A DNA stretch of 64,000 nucleotides from an uncultured Clostridia bacterium (GTDB lineage Bacteria; Bacillota; Clostridia; Christensenellales; Borkfalkiaceae): positions 62,001 through 126,000 of the forward strand of contig CANQWN010000005.1 of the NCBI GenBank assembly GCA_947627575.1, given 5' to 3'. The position numbers and the translations under genes were made by a program. How positions within the stretch are numbered: position 1 is the first letter of the stretch; each line of letters opens with the position of its first letter. Below, piece after piece: positions 52,616-61,499 of this stretch. Below the pieces are notes generated by a model. That model ran no database searches, was not told the DNA's origin, and worked only from the letters and a program-made list of their open reading frames with translations.

Positions 52616-53271
52616 CCGTCCCCGCGTTTGACAAAATACCGCTTGCCCGAAAAGTATAAAAACAGCAGCGCGCCCGCGGCAAGCGCGCACAGCGCGCACG
52701 CAACTATGGCTTTGGTCTTTCCGCTTTTTGCGCTTCCGCCGCTTGCGGGTTTGCTTTCTTCCTCGGGGATTTCGTTCAGGGGATATTCGTCGTTTGCCCC
52801 GTATATATAGCCGAACGAACCCTCGTAACTTACGTATGAAAGAGCCGTTCCGTCGGAATCGTAAGTTCCGTAATACGCCGCCGTCACGTTCATTTCCGAA
52901 AGCACGGGCAAAGAGGTGGGCGGCTCGTCCGGGCGGTATGTAACCGTGACGGGCATATTCAGGTAAATGTTTTCGGGCGGGACGGAAACGGGGGTTAAAC
53001 CTTCTTTCAGGCAGTAGCCGTACAAGGCGGTGTAAAGCCCCTCGTCCTCGGCGTAGCGCACGCGGTACCAATCGCCGTCCTCGTGCAAAATTTCAACGCA
53101 GTACGTATAAGGTATGGCGAAAAGGGCGCGTCCGCCGTTCTTTTCCTTGTAAAAGTAACAGCTTTTCGTCGTAGCCATTGCGTACGGTTCGCCGGAGGCG
53201 AAAGCGGGCGCGGGGCGCGGCAATACCGCCGCCGCGGCGGCAAGCGCGCAAAGTATAATTTTAGCTTTCAT
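52612..53271 (-). CDS. Exported protein with SH3-like region and membrane anchor
   Basis: A 219-residue protein. The signal peptide ends near AFASGEPYA. Residues about 30-90 (SCYFYKEKNGG, YVEILHEDGDWYRVRY-like) fit a bacterial SH3 fold, which often binds cell wall. A low-complexity linker precedes a C-terminal helix (about 187-207) and a basic tail. The design matches the exported protein at 50717, so they may be related partners. A TATAAT box ends eight bases before the ATG, again with no ribosome site; its -35 is weak. Function unknown. Confidence 0.75.
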   Translation of the reverse strand: MKAKIILCALAAAAAVLPRPAPAFASGEPYAMATTKSCYFYKEKNGGRALFAIPYTYCVEILHEDGDWYRVRYAEDEGLYTALYGYCLKEGLTPVSVPPENIYLNMPVTVTYRPDEPPTSLPVLSEMNVTAAYYGTYDSDGTALSYVSYEGSFGYIYGANDEYPLNEIPEEESKPASGGSAKSGKTKAIVACALCALAAGALLFLYFSGKRYFVKRGDG

Positions 53272-53333
53272 ACCACGTAATTATAAAGGTTAAATAATCG
53301 AATTTACGGTAATATTTTGTCATAAAAAGTCTT

Positions 53334-54773
53334 ATGCAAAGGGAAGATTTGTTGAACAGGTTGGCGGCTATAGACGCCGAACTTAAAAGGCGCCGCGCGG
53401 CGGACAGGCTGGCGGGCTATAACGCGGGCAGGAAAAAGCACGCAAAACAGCTTAAATTTCACAGATGCAAAAAGCGCAACCGCTGGATTTTCGGCGGCAA
53501 CCGTTCGGGGAAAACCGAATGCGGCGCGGTGGAATGTCTTTGGATGTTGCGCGGTTCGCACCCTTACAGAAAGAACAGAAAGGACGTGTTCGGTTGGGTT
53601 GTTTCGCTTTCCCAACAAGTTCAGCGCGACGTGGCGCAGGCGAAAATATTGTACTATCTCCCCAAAAGCTGGATAGCGGATATCACGATGATATCTGGCA
53701 GGAAGGACAGCCCCGCAAGCGGGATAATAGATCAGATAAAGATAAAAAACGTATTCGGCGGCATATCCACGCTGGGCTTTAAAAGTTGCGATCAGGGCAG
53801 GGAAAAATTTCAGGGCAGTTCGCTGGATTTCGTATGGTTCGACGAAGAGCCGCCGCGCGATATATACGAGGAATGTCTGATGCGCGTGATGGATAAGCGG
53901 GGCGACATATTCGGCACTATGACGCCTTTGAAGGGAAAAACGTTTATATATAACGAAATTTACCTCAACAGGCGCAACAATCCCGAAATATGGTGCGAGA
54001 CGATGTGTTGGGAGGACAACCCCTTTCTTTCCCGCAGGGAAGCGGCGCTTCTCGAAAGCGCGCTGGACGAAAACGCGCTGGACGCGCGCAAGTACGGCAA
54101 ATTTTCCGACGGGGCGGGGCTTGTGTATCCCGAATTCGACGAAAGCGTGCACGTGATAGCCCCCTTCAAAGTCCCCGCGGAGTGGCAGGACGTAATTTCG
54201 ATTGACCCGGGGCTTAACAATCCCCTGTCCGCGCATTGGTATTGCGTGGATTGGGACGGCAACGTGTACGTGGTGGCGGAACATTTCGAAGCGGGCAGGG
54301 ACGTGGATTATCACGCGGAAAAAATTCTCGAAATTTCCCGCGGGCTGGGTTGGAAAAGCGATACGCGCGGCAGGGTGCGCGCCCTTATAGACAGCGCGGC
54401 AAACCAGCGCACTCTGGCTTCGTCGAAGTCCGTCACAGAACTGTTCTACGAGCGGGGGATATTGGCGGACCCGCAGGTGGACAAGGATATGTTCGCGGGT
54501 ATTGCGCGGGTGAAAAGCTATCTTAAACGGGGCAACGGCACGGGCAACCTCTATATATTTTCCTGTTGCGTAAATATGATAGAGGAATTCAAGGGGTATT
54601 TCTGGGGAAGCGGCGACCTGCCCGTCAAGCGCGACGACCACTGTATGGACGAGTTGAGGTATTATCTTATGAGCCGCCCCGTGGCGCCGTCCGCGCCCGC
54701 GGCGGAACTTACCGAAATAAGCCGCGACAAACTGCGGCGCATGCGCAAGGGCAGACGCGGTTGGGAACTGTAA
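53334..54773 (+). CDS. Phage terminase large subunit
   Basis: A 479-residue packaging motor. The ATPase has Walker A GGNRSGKT (54-61) and Walker B FVWFDEEPP (Asp170-Glu171). The C-terminal RNase-H-like nuclease has its acidic residues at Asp291 (ISIDPGLN), Asp353 (ALIDSAANQ) and Asp439 region (DDHCMDELRYY). It cuts and pumps DNA into a prohead. No ribosome site is visible before the ATG. Codon use and GC look like the host genes. It is the first gene of an eight-gene head cassette with short gaps or overlaps throughout. Confidence 0.95.
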   Translation: MQREDLLNRLAAIDAELKRRRAADRLAGYNAGRKKHAKQLKFHRCKKRNRWIFGGNRSGKTECGAVECLWMLRGSHPYRKNRKDVFGWVVSLSQQVQRDVAQAKILYYLPKSWIADITMISGRKDSPASGIIDQIKIKNVFGGISTLGFKSCDQGREKFQGSSLDFVWFDEEPPRDIYEECLMRVMDKRGDIFGTMTPLKGKTFIYNEIYLNRRNNPEIWCETMCWEDNPFLSRREAALLESALDENALDARKYGKFSDGAGLVYPEFDESVHVIAPFKVPAEWQDVISIDPGLNNPLSAHWYCVDWDGNVYVVAEHFEAGRDVDYHAEKILEISRGLGWKSDTRGRVRALIDSAANQRTLASSKSVTELFYERGILADPQVDKDMFAGIARVKSYLKRGNGTGNLYIFSCCVNMIEEFKGYFWGSGDLPVKRDDHCMDELRYYLMSRPVAPSAPAAELTEISRDKLRRMRKGRRGWEL

Positions 54774-54792
54774 TTTGCCGCAAGGGGGAAAT

Positions 54793-55053
54793 ATGATAGA
54801 AGAAAATATTAAAAACGCGCTTTTGAAATGCGCCGTCGGCTTCGGCACAAACGAAGTGGTGGAAGAATTCGCCGTGGAAGAGGGGGAACTTAAACTCGTC
54901 AAAAAGAAGGTGACAAAGCGCGACGTTCCGCCGGATATAAAGGCGGTTAAACTTTTGATGGGCGATTGTTCCGCGGATCAGCTGTCCGACGAACAGCTTG
55001 AAGAGGAACGGGAAAATCTATTGAAACTGTTGAAGGAGGAAAAATTTGACTGA
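54793..55053 (+). CDS. Small-terminase-like phage protein
   Basis: An 86-residue protein. The ATG at 54793 follows GGGGGAA; an earlier frame start at 54775 is less likely. The segment LLKCAVGFGTNEVVEEFAVE and VTKRDVPPDIKAVKLLM matches the C-terminal layout I know from phage small terminase subunits (LKxAxGY..EV...TKxxxPPDxxAxxFxL). The DNA-binding N-terminus usual in those proteins is absent. It follows the large subunit rather than preceding it and overlaps the portal gene by 8 bases. Confidence 0.6.
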   Translation: MIEENIKNALLKCAVGFGTNEVVEEFAVEEGELKLVKKKVTKRDVPPDIKAVKLLMGDCSADQLSDEQLEEERENLLKLLKEEKFD

Positions 55054-56878
55054 AAAAGAAAATTCCGCCGACCTTTTGGCGGAGGAAGTTACCAATCTTT
55101 TCTGCGCCTTGCGCGAAAAGCGGAGAAAGACCGAAAGGACGTGGCAGCTTTGCGTAAACTTTTTAAAGGGCAACCAATATTGCGACGTCAACGATTCGGG
55201 CGAAATTTACGAGGAAGAGAAAAAGTATTTCTGGCAGAACCGCAGAACGTTCAACCATATCGCGGCGATAGTGGATATGCGCTGTTCAAAGTTGAGCAGA
55301 ATACGCCCCGCGCTTACCGTGCGCGCCGCAAGCGACGACGAAAGCGACAGGCGTTCCGCGGAAATAGCTTCCGCGGTGCTTGCCTCGGCGGGGGACGAGT
55401 GCGATATAGACGGGGTGATAAACGACGCCACGGTCTGGTCGGAAACGTGCGGCACCGCGTTTTACAAAATAGTGTGGGATTCCGACGCGGGCGCAACCGT
55501 TGCGTTCAGCGCGGACAGGGCGGTAAAACAGGGGAATGTGCGCGTGTTCGCCGTGTCGCCCTTTGAAATTTATCCCTATTCCCTCCGCGAGGAAAAACTG
55601 CAAAACCAGCCGGGGATAATACACGCCCGCGCCATACCCGTAGAGGACATATACGCCGCCTACGGCGTGCGCCTCTTCGGCAGGACGCAGGAGGAAACCG
55701 AACTTATGCAGGATAACGGCAAAAAGCAGCCCAAAGTAGGCGCGGAGGGGCAATCCGCCGCAACCCGCTACGAGATACTTATCGAAAGGTACGAAAGGCA
55801 GTCGCCCACCCGCCCGGACGGCAGATATACGGTTGTCGCCGGGGGAAAACTGCTGTACGACGGAGACCTTCCCTACGTCAACGCGGAGGACAACAGGCGT
55901 GGATATCCCTTCGTCAAGCAAACTTCAAACCCCGTGGCGGGCTCGTTCTTCGGTTCCTCTATGGTGGAAAGGCTTATCCCCGTCCAGCGCGCGTACAACG
56001 CGGTAAAAAACCGCAAACACGAATTTCTGAACAGGATATCGATGGGCACGGTTGCCGTGGAGGACGGCTCTTTAGACGTAGACGAACTTGCGGAGGACGG
56101 GCTTATGCCCGGCAAGGTGATAGTTTACAGGCAGGGCGGAAAGCCGCCCGAAATGCTTACGATGGGCAGCGTGCCCGACGAATTCGACGTGGAAGAGGAA
56201 AGGCTTTTGGAAGAATTTGAAAAAGTTTCGGGCACAAGCGAACTTTCCCAAAAGCACGGCGGGCTTACGGGCGTAACTTCCGCCACGGGGTTGCAGTTGC
56301 TTATCGAACAGGACGACGCGCGCCTCAACTGCGCATATCAGCAGGTGCGCAGGGCTTTGAAGGAAATAGGCAAGCAGATATTGCGCCTTTACAGGCAATT
56401 TGCCACCGATTTGCGCCTTTTGAAGTTCGCTGGGGAAAACAACGGGTTGGGGCTGTTCTATTTCAAAGGCAGCGACATATCTTCCGACGACGTTGTGCTT
56501 GAAGCCGATTCCGATTCCAACCTCACGCCCGCCCAACGCAGGACGGTGCTGTACGAAATTATAGACAGGGGGCTGTTTTCGGGCGAGGACGGCAAAATTT
56601 CAAACGGCGTTAAAAGCAAACTTTTGCAAATACTCGGCTACGACGGTTTTTCCGCCGGGCGGGATATGAAGGCTTTGCATACGGCGCGCGCCGGCGAGGA
56701 AAACCTTGCTATGCGCACGGAAGAATGCGAAGTTAAACAATACGACGACCATGCGGCGCATATAGACGAACATGTCGCGTTTATGCTTACGGAAAAACTT
56801 CCGCCCGAAACGGAACGCCGCATATGCGCACACGTGCGCGAACATAAAAATAAATTGAAAGAGGTGCAAAATGGATAA
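55046..56878 (+). CDS. Phage portal protein (podovirus/P22-like)
   Basis: A 610-residue protein. The N-terminus has ALREKRRKTERTWQLCVNFLKGNQY and NRRTFNHIAAIVDMRCSKLSRIRP, typical of portals that seed head assembly and form the DNA channel. The middle (PFEIYPYS, GYPFVKQTSNPVAGSFFGSS) and the long C-terminal helices fit P22-type portals in order and length. It overlaps the gene before by 8 bases and the gene after by 8. No protease domain is fused. Confidence 0.9.
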   Translation: MTEKENSADLLAEEVTNLFCALREKRRKTERTWQLCVNFLKGNQYCDVNDSGEIYEEEKKYFWQNRRTFNHIAAIVDMRCSKLSRIRPALTVRAASDDESDRRSAEIASAVLASAGDECDIDGVINDATVWSETCGTAFYKIVWDSDAGATVAFSADRAVKQGNVRVFAVSPFEIYPYSLREEKLQNQPGIIHARAIPVEDIYAAYGVRLFGRTQEETELMQDNGKKQPKVGAEGQSAATRYEILIERYERQSPTRPDGRYTVVAGGKLLYDGDLPYVNAEDNRRGYPFVKQTSNPVAGSFFGSSMVERLIPVQRAYNAVKNRKHEFLNRISMGTVAVEDGSLDVDELAEDGLMPGKVIVYRQGGKPPEMLTMGSVPDEFDVEEERLLEEFEKVSGTSELSQKHGGLTGVTSATGLQLLIEQDDARLNCAYQQVRRALKEIGKQILRLYRQFATDLRLLKFAGENNGLGLFYFKGSDISSDDVVLEADSDSNLTPAQRRTVLYEIIDRGLFSGEDGKISNGVKSKLLQILGYDGFSAGRDMKALHTARAGEENLAMRTEECEVKQYDDHAAHIDEHVAFMLTEKLPPETERRICAHVREHKNKLKEVQNG

Positions 56879-57302
56879 TCTTGAAGATCCCGTAAAAAAA
56901 GTTACGGCGGAATCCGCGGAAGCGGAAAAAAGTATGCTCGCCGCGGCAGGACTTGAAAAATTCAGGGACTTAAAGACCCTTGCGGAGGCTTATCGCAATC
57001 TCGAAGCGGAATTCACCCGTCGCAGTCAGAGATTGCGCGAGCTGGAAGAGGGGAACAAGGCGGAAGCCGCGCCCGACGGGGCGCCCCTGCCGTCCTCCCA
57101 AAACAAAGCCGGGGGCGGCGAACCCGCCGCGGAGCGCGAAGCGGTGATAGGCGAATATCTTAAAAATCTCGCCGCAAACCGCGGGGTGCCCGTAATGATA
57201 GGCGGAAGCGCCGTCGCCGCCCCCGTAAACCGTCCCGCAACCGTAAAGGAAGCGGGCAAACTTGCGCAGATATTTTTAAACGGTAAGGAGGAAAACAATT
57301 GA
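56871..57302 (+). CDS. Probable capsid scaffolding protein
   Basis: A 143-residue acidic, helical protein between portal and capsid, the usual place of a scaffold. A coiled-coil segment (KTLAEAYRNLEAEFTRRSQR, about 34-60) is followed by a Pro/Ala/Gly-rich linker and a short C-terminal helix. Sequence gives no family name. The assignment rests on position and composition. The stop overlaps the TTG start of the capsid gene. Confidence 0.7.
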   Translation: MDNLEDPVKKVTAESAEAEKSMLAAAGLEKFRDLKTLAEAYRNLEAEFTRRSQRLRELEEGNKAEAAPDGAPLPSSQNKAGGGEPAAEREAVIGEYLKNLAANRGVPVMIGGSAVAAPVNRPATVKEAGKLAQIFLNGKEENN

Positions 57303-58456
57303 TCACTATCCAGAACGCGGACAAGGCTTTGAAGGAATATTATCTGCAAGCCGTTTCCGCACAGCTTAACGACGGGATATCCCCGTTCTATTCGGCAATC
57401 GAAAAAAACGCCAATTCGGTATACGGCAAGGAAGTTAAACTTGCGGTAGTGCGCGGGGCGTGCGGCAATATTATGGCGGGCGACGAGGACGGAGATTTGC
57501 CCGACCCGCACAAGAACAGGTACATAAACATAACCGCGCCCCTCAAAAACATTTACGGCACGATAGAAATAAGCGACAAAGCCATCCGCGCTTCCCGCGA
57601 TTCCGCCGGCGCGTTCGTAAATCTGCTTAACGCGGAAATGGAAGGGCTTATAGCAAGCGCAAAGCAGAACTTCCAGAGGATGCTGTACGGCGACGGCACG
57701 GGCTTTCTCGCCGACATAACCGACAAAAAGGACATAAGCACGTATATGCTTTCGCCCCTGAAAGAGTATATGTTGGGTATGCAGGTAGACTGCACCACCA
57801 GCGAGGATACTTTTTCCGATCAGGGCGTGGGCGTGTACATCGAAAAAATCGACCGCAACGAGGGTACGGCAAAGTTCAGCGCGTTGCTTCTCGATAACCC
57901 CAAATTGGGCAAAGTTTACGTCCACGGCTCCCGCGATAAGGAGCTTACGGGGCTTGGCGCAATTTTCGGCAATGGCGACCTCTACGGCAATTCCCGCGAG
58001 GAAGAGCCCTACCTCGTTCCCTATACTGCGGATTTGGGCGGCACGCTTACCGAAGAGGGCATTTGCGACGCCATTGATTTCCTCGAAGAAAATTTCAACA
58101 GCAAAATCAATATGATACTCTGCTCGTTCAAAACGAGGAAGAAGATAGCCGCGCTTATTTCCGACGAACGCCGCGTGGTGAACACGATAGACGCCGCCAC
58201 GGGCACGGGCGCGGTGACGGTGAACGGCATACCCGTCTATGCGGATAAATACTGCCCCGAAGATACGATATATCTTCTCAATACCGAAGATTTTTCGCTT
58301 AACCAGCTTTGCGATTGGGAATGGCTTGAGGACGAGGAAGGCAAAATTCTCCGCCAGATTCCCGGCAAAGCCGCGTATACCGCCACGCTTGTAAAGTACG
58401 CCGAACTCATCTGCAAAAAGCCCTGCGGACAGGGCAAACTGTTCAACCTCGGCTGA
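57299..58456 (+). CDS. Phage major capsid protein
   Basis: A 385-residue protein starting at TTG 57299 with AAGGAGG upstream, overlapping the previous stop. Its place after portal and scaffold, its length and phrases such as YGTIEISDKAIRASRD and QNFQRMLYGDGTG fit an HK97-fold coat protein. No N-terminal delta/prohead domain is seen, which agrees with a separate scaffold gene. The gene order TerL-portal-scaffold-MCP is typical of podovirus-like heads. Confidence 0.88.
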   Translation: MITIQNADKALKEYYLQAVSAQLNDGISPFYSAIEKNANSVYGKEVKLAVVRGACGNIMAGDEDGDLPDPHKNRYINITAPLKNIYGTIEISDKAIRASRDSAGAFVNLLNAEMEGLIASAKQNFQRMLYGDGTGFLADITDKKDISTYMLSPLKEYMLGMQVDCTTSEDTFSDQGVGVYIEKIDRNEGTAKFSALLLDNPKLGKVYVHGSRDKELTGLGAIFGNGDLYGNSREEEPYLVPYTADLGGTLTEEGICDAIDFLEENFNSKINMILCSFKTRKKIAALISDERRVVNTIDAATGTGAVTVNGIPVYADKYCPEDTIYLLNTEDFSLNQLCDWEWLEDEEGKILRQIPGKAAYTATLVKYAELICKKPCGQGKLFNLG

Positions 58457-58467
58457 CGGAGGCGCGG

Positions 58468-59034
58468 ATGAAAGTAAAGGACGTTATAATCCGCGCTTTC
58501 CGCCTTGCCGGCAGGGAAGATTTAAGCGCCGCGCTGACCGGCGGGGAAAGTTTTGAGGAGGGCGGCGAGGCGGCGCATGCGGTAAACGCTATGCTGTATT
58601 GCTACAACGCCGTCGAGGACGAGCTTGCCCGCAATTATTTTCCGCTTCCGTCGTCCGCCGAACTCAGTTCGTCAAGCGGCAAATATTATTACAGAACTTT
58701 CCCCAAAACGCCCGTCAGGATAAAATCCGTAACGGAAAACGGTTCCCCCGCACAGTACGGATTGTTTCCCGAATATCTCGCGTCGGAAAGCAGAAAAATC
58801 TGCGTGGAATACGATTATTCGCCCGACAAAAAGACCATCGACGACGATTGCGAATACGGCGACCCGAAAATGGGCGAAGCGCTGTTCGCGCTGGGTTGCG
58901 CCGCGGAATATTGCCTGATAAACGGCGAAATGCAGGCTTCGGAAAGTTGGGAATGCAGGTACAGGGAAGAGATTGACGCCGCCCGCGCCCGCATGCCGCG
59001 CTATGCCTATATGCCTCCGAGGCGGTGGGTATGA
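58468..59034 (+). CDS. Head-tail connector/adaptor-like phage protein
   Basis: A 188-residue protein with GGAGG before its ATG. It is helical at both ends, with VKDVIIRAFRLAGR at the start and a YNAVEDELARNYFPLP segment. Such proteins between the capsid and the DNA-stabilisation protein commonly cap the portal (gp4/gp6-like adaptors). The stop shares ATGA with the next start. The assignment is from order and helical design. Confidence 0.7.
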   Translation: MKVKDVIIRAFRLAGREDLSAALTGGESFEEGGEAAHAVNAMLYCYNAVEDELARNYFPLPSSAELSSSSGKYYYRTFPKTPVRIKSVTENGSPAQYGLFPEYLASESRKICVEYDYSPDKKTIDDDCEYGDPKMGEALFALGCAAEYCLINGEMQASESWECRYREEIDAARARMPRYAYMPPRRWV

Positions 59035-60239
59035 GCGGGCGGTTTGTTTCCACGGAACTTAAAAGCGCGCCGCTTTCCGGGGGGATATGTTTCAACGGAT
59101 ATGAAAAGGACGGGGAATTTTTCCCCGCCCTCGCCCCGCGCAGGATAGAGGGCGAACCCGTACAGGACGTTATCTTCGCCGCGCACAGCTTTACCGTGGA
59201 CAGGTTTTTCGCGGCTACGGCGGACGCAGTGTACGTCTCTGTGCAGGGTACGCGGATGGTGCAGATGTTCGACGAATTCCCCGGCGACGACCCCTTCTTT
59301 TACGAGGAACAGCAGACCGATTCCGCGGGCTACGCCGTAATAGGCAAACTTTACACGGGCGTGCGGCACAGGGGCACGGACTTCGAGGGGTTGCGGTATA
59401 CCGACCCGCTCCGTTGCGCCGTAATGCGCCGCCACAGGCTGTTCGGCGCTTCGGACGAGGACGGTTACAAGCTGGTATGGACGGCGTGCGGCACAACTTT
59501 CGGCAAAAAGGTGGGCTTGCGGGACGGCGGCTGGATGAAACTTACCCCCGACCTCGGCGAAATACTTGCGCTGGCGGAATACGGCGACGGGATAGTAGCC
59601 CTGCGGGAATACGGGCTTACCGCGCTTAAAACGTTCGGCTCGCCCGAAACTTTCTCTCTGGCAGGCAATGATTTCAAATGCGACAGACCCCTGCCCAAAA
59701 CGCTTGCCAAAGTGGGCGGCGAGTTGTTTTTCTTCACGCAGTCGGGTTTGAAAGCCTTCGACGGCGCAAACGTGCGCAGGGTGGATTTCGCCTATGCGGA
59801 CGTAATTTCAGACCCGCGTTCCGCCGTGACGTTCGGCGACGGGTATTACGTCGTATGCAAATGCAATCCCGCAGACAGGTACTGCGTGCTTAAATTGGGT
59901 GGCGGAAGCGAATATTTCGTGGATATCGCGCCTAACGCGCTGTGCGCGGCGGACGGGGTGTACTGTTTTTGCAACGACGGGCTGTTCAAATTGGAACAGG
60001 GCGACGAATACGTCTGCAACTTTTACGGGCTGGATTTCGGCGACCCGCGCAAAAAGACCATAAAATACGTGCAAATGCGGGGTAAAGGCACGGTGGAAAT
60101 TTCCAACGGCAGTTTTTCGCGCACGTTCGCGGGCGGAATAACGCGCGCGGGGTTTGCCGGCACGCGCTTTTCCGCAAAACTTACGGGCAAGGGCAAAACT
60201 TCGGTAAAACTGACGGCGGAGGTAAAAAATGGAATTTGA
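59031..60239 (+). CDS. Beta-propeller-like phage protein (gp10-type DNA stabilisation candidate)
   Basis: A 402-residue protein starting at ATG 59031 (ATGA overlap). It is made of repeated beta blades: FFAATADAVYVSV, RLFGASDEDGYKLVWTA, GDGIVALREYGLTALKTFGS, GELFFFTQSGLKAFDG, GDGYYVVCKCNPADRYCVLK. P22 gp10, which plugs the portal channel to hold packaged DNA, has a similar propeller-like nature and the same gene neighbourhood. That equivalence is inference. It overlaps the next gene by 11 bases. Confidence 0.65.
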   Translation: MSGRFVSTELKSAPLSGGICFNGYEKDGEFFPALAPRRIEGEPVQDVIFAAHSFTVDRFFAATADAVYVSVQGTRMVQMFDEFPGDDPFFYEEQQTDSAGYAVIGKLYTGVRHRGTDFEGLRYTDPLRCAVMRRHRLFGASDEDGYKLVWTACGTTFGKKVGLRDGGWMKLTPDLGEILALAEYGDGIVALREYGLTALKTFGSPETFSLAGNDFKCDRPLPKTLAKVGGELFFFTQSGLKAFDGANVRRVDFAYADVISDPRSAVTFGDGYYVVCKCNPADRYCVLKLGGGSEYFVDIAPNALCAADGVYCFCNDGLFKLEQGDEYVCNFYGLDFGDPRKKTIKYVQMRGKGTVEISNGSFSRTFAGGITRAGFAGTRFSAKLTGKGKTSVKLTAEVKNGI

Positions 60240-60729
60240 CATACTCGACCTTACAAAACCTATGTTGGACGAGATGAACGTGGTGCAGATGAAAATGCTG
60301 CGCACGGCGCAACAGAAGAAGAACGAGCTTGTGCACAAGGCGGAAAAGGAGATGGAAAATTTCGAACTTACGCTGGCGGGCAACGGCACGCTTAATTCTT
60401 CGCTTATACAGCAGAAAAAGGAGGATCTGGACGCCGAACTCGAATACCAATGCGCCATAATAGTAGACCAGCTTTTGTACAATATGTCGCTTAACGAGCC
60501 GACTAACGACGAGGATATGCCCCCGAAGGAGGAAAACCCCGATACGGGATATATAGTAGACTATTCGCTTTCCTATCAGGAAAGATACACCATAGTGCGC
60601 GACTACTATATGTCGATAGAGGACAAGCAGGAACGAATGGCTATGTTCAAAGCCGACGAGGTTGCAAAAAAATATCTCGACAGCTATTATTCCACTCTGT
60701 TCGACGTGCTTACGGTGTACAGCCGTTAA
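60229..60729 (+). CDS. Coiled-coil protein, last gene of the phage-like cassette
   Basis: A 166-residue charged, helical protein (DEMNVVQMKMLRTAQQKKNE, LIQQKKEDLDAELEYQ). It overlaps the propeller gene by 11 bases and is followed by a strong terminator. No family recognised. Position suggests a tail-hub or head-completion part, or a leftover fragment of a once longer cluster. Confidence 0.6.
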   Translation: MEFDILDLTKPMLDEMNVVQMKMLRTAQQKKNELVHKAEKEMENFELTLAGNGTLNSSLIQQKKEDLDAELEYQCAIIVDQLLYNMSLNEPTNDEDMPPKEENPDTGYIVDYSLSYQERYTIVRDYYMSIEDKQERMAMFKADEVAKKYLDSYYSTLFDVLTVYSR

Positions 60730-60736
60730 AAACGGC

Positions 60737-60770
60737 GGGCGGGGGCGCAAACGCGCCCCCGCCCTTATTA
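60737..60770 (+). terminator. Terminator of the phage-like cassette
   Basis: A 12-bp GC stem (60737-60748 with 60753-60764) followed by TTATTAAA. Confidence 0.85.
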
Positions 60771-60785
60771 AATCCTTATGATAAT

Positions 60786-60812
60786 AAAACGCCGCGCGGC
60801 ATACGCGCGGCG
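60786..60812 (-). terminator. Terminator of hpt
   Basis: GCCGCGCG pairs with CGCGCGGC around a 5-base loop, followed on the minus strand by GTTTTATTAT. Confidence 0.8.
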
Positions 60813-60817
60813 CATTT

Positions 60818-61345
60818 TCAGTTTTCAAGCGCGCCCACGTACGGCAAATCGCGGTATTTCTGCGCAAAATCCAGCCCGTAGCCCACCACAAACTCGTCGC
60901 CGGCGGTAAAGCAGTAAAAATCCGCGCTTACGGGCGCCTCCCTGCGGGAAGGCTTGTCCAAAAGCGTGACGCACACAACCGATTTCGCGCCCGCCTCCTC
61001 AAAATAGCTTTTCGTAGCGGCAAGCGTCAGCCCGGAATCCACAACGTCCTCAACTATTATCACGTCCCTGCCGCTTATTTCGGCGGATGGGAGGCGGGTT
61101 ATTTCGGGCTTGCCCGAACTTTGCTTCCCGTCCCCGTAGGAAGAGACGGAAATAAAATCTATCTGCACGGGAACGCGCATCGCCCGCACCAGATCGCAGA
61201 AGAAAAACACGCTTCCTTTCAGCACGCATATCGCCAGCGGGGGCTGCGCACAGCCGTAAAATTTCCCGTCCAGCCATTTTGCCGCTTGCCTTACTTTACG
61301 CGCTATTTTGTTTTTGCCGAAAAGTTTTTTTATATTTTCCCGCAT
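60818..61345 (-). CDS. hpt: Hypoxanthine phosphoribosyltransferase
   Basis: A 175-residue purine salvage enzyme that joins hypoxanthine or guanine to PRPP. The PRPP-binding motif is VIIVEDVVDSGLTL (VEDVVDSG at 98-105). CVLKGSVFF and DFISVSSYG are the other hallmark loops, and FVVGYGLDF lies near the C-terminus. The ATG at 61345 follows GCGAGG; an upstream in-frame codon would add 11 residues and lacks such a site. Length agrees with bacterial Hpt (about 175-185). Transcribed alone, convergent to the phage-like cassette. Confidence 0.95.
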   Translation of the reverse strand: MRENIKKLFGKNKIARKVRQAAKWLDGKFYGCAQPPLAICVLKGSVFFFCDLVRAMRVPVQIDFISVSSYGDGKQSSGKPEITRLPSAEISGRDVIIVEDVVDSGLTLAATKSYFEEAGAKSVVCVTLLDKPSRREAPVSADFYCFTAGDEFVVGYGLDFAQKYRDLPYVGALEN

Positions 61346-61463
61346 ATGTACCTCGCAAGTGCCGCGCTTTCCGCGCACCGTAAAGATTATATCACAAACG
61401 CCGCGGTTTGTAAACGTCAGGCGCGTATTATGCCCAAAGAATGTTCAAACGCCGTTAAATTAC

Positions 61464-61492
61464 TTTACAACTTCAACCTTTCGCGGTATAAT
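61464..61492 (+). promoter_or_regulatory. Promoter of the methyltransferase gene, predicted leaderless
   Basis: TTTACA (61464-61469), 17-base spacer, TATAAT (61487-61492), then 7 bases to the ATG. No ribosome site is present. Confidence 0.78.
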
Positions 61493-61499
61493 TTTTGCT

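Noticed and set aside
53334-60729. Complete prophage
   Set aside because: No integrase, repressor, lysis or tail genes are present and no flanking attachment repeats were found; only a head cassette is supported.
61308-61499. N-terminal extension of the methyltransferase frame
   Set aside because: The extension crosses a consensus promoter and the divergent hpt start; family similarity begins after 61500.
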